In this document: in pieces, positions 18,606 to 23,127 of the stretch
How positions within the stretch are numbered: the first letter of the stretch is position 1
How the letters are laid out: each line of letters opens with the position of its first letter
Origin: Thermomucor indicae-seudaticae
Lineage: Eukaryota; Mucoromycota; Mucoromycetes; Mucorales; Lichtheimiaceae
DNA length: 23,127 nucleotides
Direction: 5' to 3'
NCBI GenBank assembly: GCA_000787465.1
Contig: JSYX01000568.1
Location: forward strand, 1 to 23,127
Made by a program: the position numbers and the translations under genes
The notes under the pieces: generated by a model
Told to the model about the DNA's origin: nothing
Databases searched by the model: none
What the model saw: only the letters and a program-made list of their open reading frames with translations

Positions 18606-20010
18606 TGACGAATTGACTGCCGACCTTGAGGTCGAAAGCTCGATTAAAGCCAAGCGCGTTCGGCGAACTCAGAATGAAGGCCATGCTCCAGACTGTAACG
18701 ACCCCGAGTGCGAAGGATGCGACGTAGGCGATATCGAAATCACGTTTGTGCGAACGGACGAGTCAGGTCAAGAGCAATCCGTGCAACCTTCAGCTCACGA
18801 ATTGTTTGCCATGGCCATGGAAGAAGCAACAAACACTCAGGCGGAAGATCAAGACAGCAGTATGGCTCGCCGATTGTTCGATCTAGCACTGGAAAAGTTT
18901 CAAAAAGAGGAGCCCGAAGACCGATTAGGTTATGCTCTATGTCTTGTGAGTTTGGGCAAGACAATTGAAGTCGAGGAAAGCTTACGAGAAGGTCTTGATA
19001 TTCTGCGTCACGAGGCACGCAAAGATGGTTCCCTGTCCTTCCATTTGGCTCGCGCTGCTTGGGCTTTGGCTACCTTTATCCGCAAACGACAAAATGAATG
19101 GTTTGAGAAAATGAAAGAAGAATTAGAAAGTGACGAGGAAGATGGCGTCGAATACGAAGAATTGTTAAAGAAGCAGCAGCTGTCTCGGGAAGAAGAACGG
19201 CTGTACAAAGAATCACTAGATGCGATGCAAAAGGTTTTCTGCAGAAAAGATTCTTAACAGAGCTTGTATTTCTCACTAACCGCCACTATATCAGGCGTTC
19301 AGGACACTAGTATCTACCAAGGAGCTTTCCAAAGAAGCCAGAGCGGCATTGCATGATTCATACGGTTACGCTCAACTGCTGGATCAGTCATTCCACGAAA
19401 AGCACGTGTACAATATCATAGATTCAGTCATACGACATATCCAGAGCTCTGCTTACGAAGACGATGCAGACTTGAAAACACTCTGGGGAGGCTGTCTCTT
19501 CCACAAAGCAAAGTTTATAGTCGATGCATCGGACCAACTGGTAGAGTTTATTTCACTTTGGAGAGCATAAGCAACAGATAATCTAATGCTAATTTCCTGT
19601 AGGCAGTTCTGAAGGAGTGTGAAAAACATCTTGAAGATGCAATGGCCGTTTATCGCAAGCATAACAACAGTGAAAGCCCATGGGCCTGGGAATTGGTATG
19701 GCAATGGATAACCCTCCGATAATGCTGCTGAACTGACGGGAAGCAACTGGATGGCAGTATGCTATGGTTTTGTTAAACCAGACTAATGCAATGGACGACG
19801 AAGACGACATAGTGGAAACTTATGATAAAGCTGTGGAATCGTTCAAAACTGCATCCAAGCTAAACCCAGGTATTTAATGTGCTCCCCAATACCAGGATGT
19901 CGAAAGATCCGTATCTAATCGGTGCCGTTACAGACAACAAAGACCTCAACAATATGCTGAACATGTTATTGAGCGAACCTGGGGAAGCTGAAGGAGAGAC
20001 GGCACAATAG
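18589..20010 (+). CDS. ETT1: ETT1/Nro1, enhancer of translation termination
   Basis: Predicted ETT1 (Nro1) family protein, 390 aa; the yeast protein promotes stop-codon recognition and the fission-yeast one binds the prolyl hydroxylase Ofd1. Five exons in phase: 18589-19233, 19295-19540, 19603-19695, 19758-19869, 19934-20010. Starts MAKRTSDEL with a basic nuclear-type patch (KAKRVRR), then a Cys/acidic stretch (CNDPECEGCDVGDIEITFVR), followed by TPR-like helical repeats (ARRLFDLALEKFQ; YGYAQLLDQSF; WAWELYAMVLLNQ; YDKAVESFKTASKLNP) and an acidic tail. The length is close to yeast ETT1 (about 412 aa). The last intron uses acceptor 19933, giving NPDNKDLNNML. A nearer acceptor at 19895 would create a 26-nt intron and break the frame. 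Transcribed away from LAS1. Confidence 0.88.
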
Positions 20011-20763
20011 AGTGTCCGCATGAAACAGCGGCCCAATGCCAAAAGCTCTTGCATCTTCGACCATCATATCTTATACTGTTTGAAGTACGATTTATGTTTT
20101 GTCTACTGCTATTTTACCAATAACGCCTTGCACATGAAGTGTCAGGCACAGTTTAAAGAGTGCCCTGTCTCAAGTTCTTGTTATCTATACGACATTGCAT
20201 AGCATACTGTATCTCATGCTTGCAGCCATCTAAAGAGATCAATAAGCTATCTTGACAATTAATGATTTTAAGCTTTGTCGTTGATACTTTGTCAGATGAC
20301 TTGTCGGTGTTATCTGGCACTTGTCATCGCCGGACACTTTCACCGAAGTCTGGAAATGGTGATGCCATCCTAAGCATAATGGAGCTCACAGCCAAAAAGA
20401 CGACTGGAAAAAGCGTCAGTAACAAGGCCTTCCGACCCAAAATGAATTGCACGAATGATATAAGCGGAACCTGATTGATATAGCGTCTTTGTACTGTCTG
20501 CGGCCCAAGGTGACACACAGACGACACGCTTCAACTTTAAAAAGGCCCTTTTCTCGAAAACCGAGAAAAATTTTCCTTTGTCCACTCCCTTTTGTTAGGT
20601 GTCGAGTATTAACGGTAAGCTTCGCATAGCGCTTCCGAAGCTTGGGCGGGGATGGGCATTTGGCACCTGAAGATAGTGGACAGGGCAATGGGCAAAGAAT
20701 TACGCGTTGTCGAAAGGTGACTTGTCAGCTGCTTTCTGACGTGCGCAATTGCTTATTTTGTAG
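20011..20763. other. Spacer between ETT1 and C9-methyltransferase genes
   Basis: About 750 bp with the ETT1 3' UTR and the methyltransferase promoter and leader. The sequence tttgtag directly abutting the ATG at 20764, with TTCTGAC upstream, looks like the end of a 5' UTR intron whose donor is gtgact at 20717 or gtaagc at 20615. ORFs at 20262-20474 (+) and 20324-20527 (-, hydrophobic) overlap each other and have no support. Confidence 0.5.
20549..20569. promoter_or_regulatory. 8-bp perfect dyad in the methyltransferase promoter
   Basis: TTTTCTCG, five-base loop AAAAC, then CGAGAAAA. It could be a dyad for a dimeric regulator or a hairpin in the leader. It lies about 195 bp upstream of the ATG, before the probable leader intron. 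Confidence 0.45.
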
Positions 20764-22328
20764 ATGGGAGCAGACATGCCAAACGAATACAAGCCTACCA
20801 CTTGGGCCGCCATCAAGAATGCCACGTATCCTGCCCAGGGTGCCGGCAACCAAACCTTTGACAATCGCATCTTTTTCGCTGTCTTGATTGGCGTCCCGCT
20901 GTACCTGACCTACACACTTGGCTTACCGCTCTGGTTTGGCGTTATCCTTGGCGTCATTCTTGCTTTACCCATCTTGGCTTGCACCTTGTACATTACTTCT
21001 CGCTTTGCGCCCCGGTATCGCAACCGTGTTCCCCTTCCTGGCAAGCCCATCGAATCCTACATCACCATCCACGACCCTGAGCTCAAGGCTAAATATTACG
21101 GCCGCAACAAGATTCCGATGGAAACGTTCTTTGAAGCTTATTTTGAAGGAAAGATTGATTTCAACGGCGATCCCTTGGAAATCATGGAGGCACGCCACGA
21201 CTGGGCTGCGTTCCGATTCACCCTGGGTCAATTCAAGTTCTTCTTGACTCAATGGCTGCCAGAGACCTTTTGGCACTCGCGAGAGCAGGATGAAAACCAA
21301 GTGCGCGACCATTATGACCGTGGCGACGATTTCTATGAGGCTTTCCTCGGTCCTCTCATGGTGTACACTAGCGGCATCATTTCGGATCCTAACAAGCGCG
21401 AGACGCTGGAAGAGCTGCAAGAAAACAAGATGAAACTGATTTGTGAGAAGATCCATCTCAAGCAAGGTGAAAAGCACTTGGATATTGGTTGTGGTTGGGG
21501 TACGCTCGTGGGCTGGGCTGCCAAGAACTATGGTAGCGACTCGACGGGTGTCAGTCTTTCGCGTAATCAGGTTGAGTTTGGTAACAAGCGCTTCAAGGAA
21601 TGGGGCGTCGAAGACAAGGCTCGTTTGATCTGCATGGATTTCCGAAACTTCCCCGCCGACACAAAGTACGACAAGATCACCTGCGTTGAGATGGCTGAAC
21701 ACGTCGGTTTGCGCCGATTCCAAACGTTCCTGCATGATGTTAGAGAGCTTTTGGACGACGATGGCATGTTTTACATGCAAGTAGCTGGCTTGAGAGCAAC
21801 TTGGCAGTACGAGGACTTTATCTGGTAATATCCCAAATTGCGAACATGGAGGGCTTAAAGCTAGGTACTGACATTTTGTTTTCTGTGTTGCCACAGGGGT
21901 CTTTTCATGGCCAAGTACATTTTCCCTGGTGCCGATGCTTCGACTCCATTGTATTGGTACATCAAGCAGCTCGAAACGGCCGGCTTCGAAATCCACAATG
22001 TTGATACTGTTGGTGTTCATTACTCGGCGACCCTTGAACGCTGGTATCTCAACTGGATGAAGAACAAGGAACCGCTTCGTGCCAAGTATGGCGACAAAAT
22101 GTAAGTTATCTTCTATTTTGGCTCTAGCAATATATCAGCTCACACATGCCATGTCAAAAAAGTATTCGTATCTGGGAGATCTTCCTCTCGTGGTCTACGA
22201 TCATTGCTCGCCAAGGCAGCGCTACTTGCTTCCAAATCACTGCAAACAAGAACAGGAACGACTTTGACCGTGCTAAGCTGATCTGTAACCGTACAAACCC
22301 CTCCGTGATTGCCAGCAAGCGTGATTAG
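20764..22328 (+). CDS. Sphingolipid C9-methyltransferase
   Basis: Predicted SAM-dependent enzyme that adds the C9 methyl branch to the sphingoid base of fungal glucosylceramide, at ER membranes; 476 aa. Three exons: 20764-21824, 21897-22100, 22163-22328. Two adjacent TM segments (about residues 36-53 and 56-78) precede a cyclopropane-fatty-acid-synthase-like methyltransferase domain: DHYDRGDDFYEAFLG, the SAM motif LDIGCGWG (residues 239-246), CVEMAEHVGLRRFQTFL, then WGLFMAKYIFPGADASTP, VGVHYSATLERWYLNW and IIARQGSATCFQIT across the exon joins. The order matches fungal C9-MT enzymes; the soluble N-terminus is short. Coding GC is higher here than around it, suggesting high expression. The start follows a probable leader intron directly. 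AATAAA lies 25 bp past the stop. Confidence 0.93.
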
Positions 22329-22352
22329 AAGGAAAAAAAGTAGACAGGAGCT

Positions 22353-22358
22353 AATAAA
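22353..22358 (+). terminator. Poly(A) signal of the C9-methyltransferase gene
   Basis: AATAAA 25 bp after the TAG stop, followed by a T-rich stretch (tgtattcttg). Confidence 0.45.
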
Positions 22359-22690
22359 CTTGTATTCTTGTAAATTAGTGTATACTGTACAAAGGGCTTC
22401 CTTCAGTGTATGGATCAATAGTGCTATTAAACGGCATTTGCAAAGTGTTTCTTGCGTTGATAAACAATTCACAAATGGTACTTCATTTGAAGGACGTCTT
22501 TTTCGCTCCTACTTTCCGTAGTTACCTTCCATTTCTTTTTCTTCTAGATCGTTATCGCGGAATAAATGACTGGGTACCGTATCAATGGACAGGGGCACTA
22601 TTGCAAATGTCACGAGTCAAGTATCAGGCAGCGTACCTTTTCAAAGCTCATTCGCCAGCTTGCAACGTATAAACTGGGTACCAGTGGGTC

Positions 22691-22944
22691 CCAGATCCTG
22701 GCTGTTTCACCCTAATTCAACTTTACCCTTTAAGTTGAAGCTGTCTCAGAGGAGTCACATCATCAAGTCGGGTGCTTTGATCGGTCTGCAACAGAACGAA
22801 CGACGTATTGCCATGTACCAGATCTTGGCTGTTTCACCCTAATTCAGCTTTGCCCTTTAAGTTGAAGCTGTCTCAGAGGAGTTACATCGTGAAGTCAGGT
22901 GCCTTGATGGATCCGCAACAAAACGAACGACATGTTCCCATGGT
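22691..22944 (+). repeat. Two-copy 127-bp tandem direct repeat
   Basis: Copy 1 is 22691-22817 and copy 2 22818-22944, abutting, about 85% identical by eye with almost no indels. Each copy contains a short hairpin (22716-22723 with 22732-22739; 22843-22850 with 22859-22866). The one stem difference (A to G at 22847) turns an A-U pair into a G-U pair when read as plus-strand RNA. Confidence 0.85.
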
Positions 22945-23005
22945 TTTAAATTCAAAAACTTTTGGCTGATCCGAAAATCTAGGCCATGATCCAGATTAAT
23001 GACAG

Positions 23006-23013
23006 TATAAATA
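23006..23013 (+). promoter_or_regulatory. TATA box of the gene at 23080
   Basis: TATAAATA, 74 bp upstream of the ATG, followed by a C/T-rich leader (cacttctccatccattcc). Confidence 0.7.
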
Positions 23014-23079
23014 GGTTCTTGTAGGCACCGTATTTTTGATCCTCATCACTTCTCCATCCATTCCTTTATTATTACTGTC

Positions 23080-23127
23080 ATGGTGAACATTGTCACAATC
23101 CTTTCCATTGCTGCTATCGCTGGCGTT
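23080..23127 (+). CDS. Start of a probable secreted protein (cut by window end)
   Basis: The first 16 codons (MVNIVTILSIAAIAGV) form a short N-terminus with a hydrophobic core typical of a signal peptide. A TATA box and pyrimidine-rich leader support a real start. The rest lies outside the window, so no family can be assigned. Confidence 0.65.
   Translation, partial: MVNIVTILSIAAIAGV

Larger units (their letters stand above)
22329..23079. other. Spacer with tandem duplication upstream of a secreted-protein gene
   Basis: 750 bp holding the methyltransferase 3' UTR, a 127-bp tandem duplication (22691-22944) and a TATA box. An 85-codon frame (22585-22842) runs into the duplication but ends inside the second copy and has no start context or homology. 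ACTGGGTACC occurs twice (near 22569 and 22672). Confidence 0.5.

Noticed and set aside
20324..20527. 67-codon hydrophobic minus-strand ORF between ETT1 and the methyltransferase
   Set aside because: It opens with GTG, has no promoter or splice context, overlaps another unsupported ORF, and I could not match it to a small membrane protein family.
20965..22020. 351-codon open frame antisense to the C9-methyltransferase
   Set aside because: It mirrors a GC-rich coding exon on the other strand, crosses an intron of the real gene and shows no family resemblance.
22585..22842. 85-codon plus-strand ORF running into the tandem repeat
   Set aside because: It starts with a non-ATG codon, ends inside repeat copy 2, and the repeat difference pattern favours base pairing over codon conservation.
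1..23127. tRNA, rRNA, CRISPR arrays, prokaryotic operons or intact transposons
   Set aside because: No B-box or cloverleaf, no regularly spaced repeats, no transposase or reverse transcriptase motifs; gene structure is clearly spliceosomal.

Overview
The window is nuclear DNA of a fungus, most likely an early-diverging mould of the Mucorales. Almost every gene is broken by many short GT-AG introns of about 41-83 nt, many with a CTNAC/CTGAC-like branch site, and intergenic spacers are small. The proteins include fungal hallmarks (LAS1, ETT1/Nro1, sphingolipid C9-methyltransferase, a Rom-type Rho1 GEF). A WW-WW-MyTH4-RhoGAP protein and a multi-exon protein resembling Mucorales lineage-specific families point away from yeasts and Ascomycota. 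The genus cannot be fixed from the sequence alone. All exon models were joined by hand from reading frame, splice sites and family resemblance. Every model closes in phase; a few junctions have alternatives and are flagged.

Layout, left to right. (1) 137-2389 (+): unrecognised multi-exon protein of lineage-specific type, about 499 aa. (2) 2897-3887 (+): TVP38/TMEM64 (VTT domain) membrane protein, 251 aa. (3) 3910-4373 (-): small BRI3-like one-TM protein, 131 aa, convergent with TVP38 with 22 bp between stops. (4) 4679-6845 (-): 598-aa chromatin-type protein that appears to join an Ams2/SPT21-like N-terminal domain to FYRN and FYRC domains. (5) 6846-8364: 1.5-kb spacer with a TATA-led small ORF and a 14-bp perfect inverted repeat. 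(6) 8365-11192 (-): WW-WW-MyTH4-RhoGAP protein (ARHGAP39/Vilse layout), 716 aa. (7) 11655-15527 (-): Rom1/2-type RhoGEF (DEP-DH-PH-CNH), 1124 aa. (8) 16412-18456 (-): LAS1, 468 aa. (9) 18589-20010 (+): ETT1/Nro1, 390 aa, divergent from LAS1 across 132 bp. (10) 20764-22328 (+): sphingolipid C9-methyltransferase, 476 aa. (11) 22329-23079: spacer with a 127-bp tandem duplication carrying a conserved hairpin. (12) 23080-end (+): start of a TATA-driven gene with a signal-peptide-like N-terminus, cut by the window.

How the genes relate. The RhoGEF and RhoGAP lie next to each other on the same strand, so an activator and a probable inactivator of Rho signalling are neighbours. LAS1 (pre-rRNA ITS2 cleavage) and ETT1 (translation termination) share one very short intergenic promoter. 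The C9-methyltransferase acts on membrane glucosylceramide. No prokaryotic system, CRISPR array, tRNA, rRNA or intact transposon was seen. The most unusual object is the predicted SPT21/Ams2-FYR fusion.
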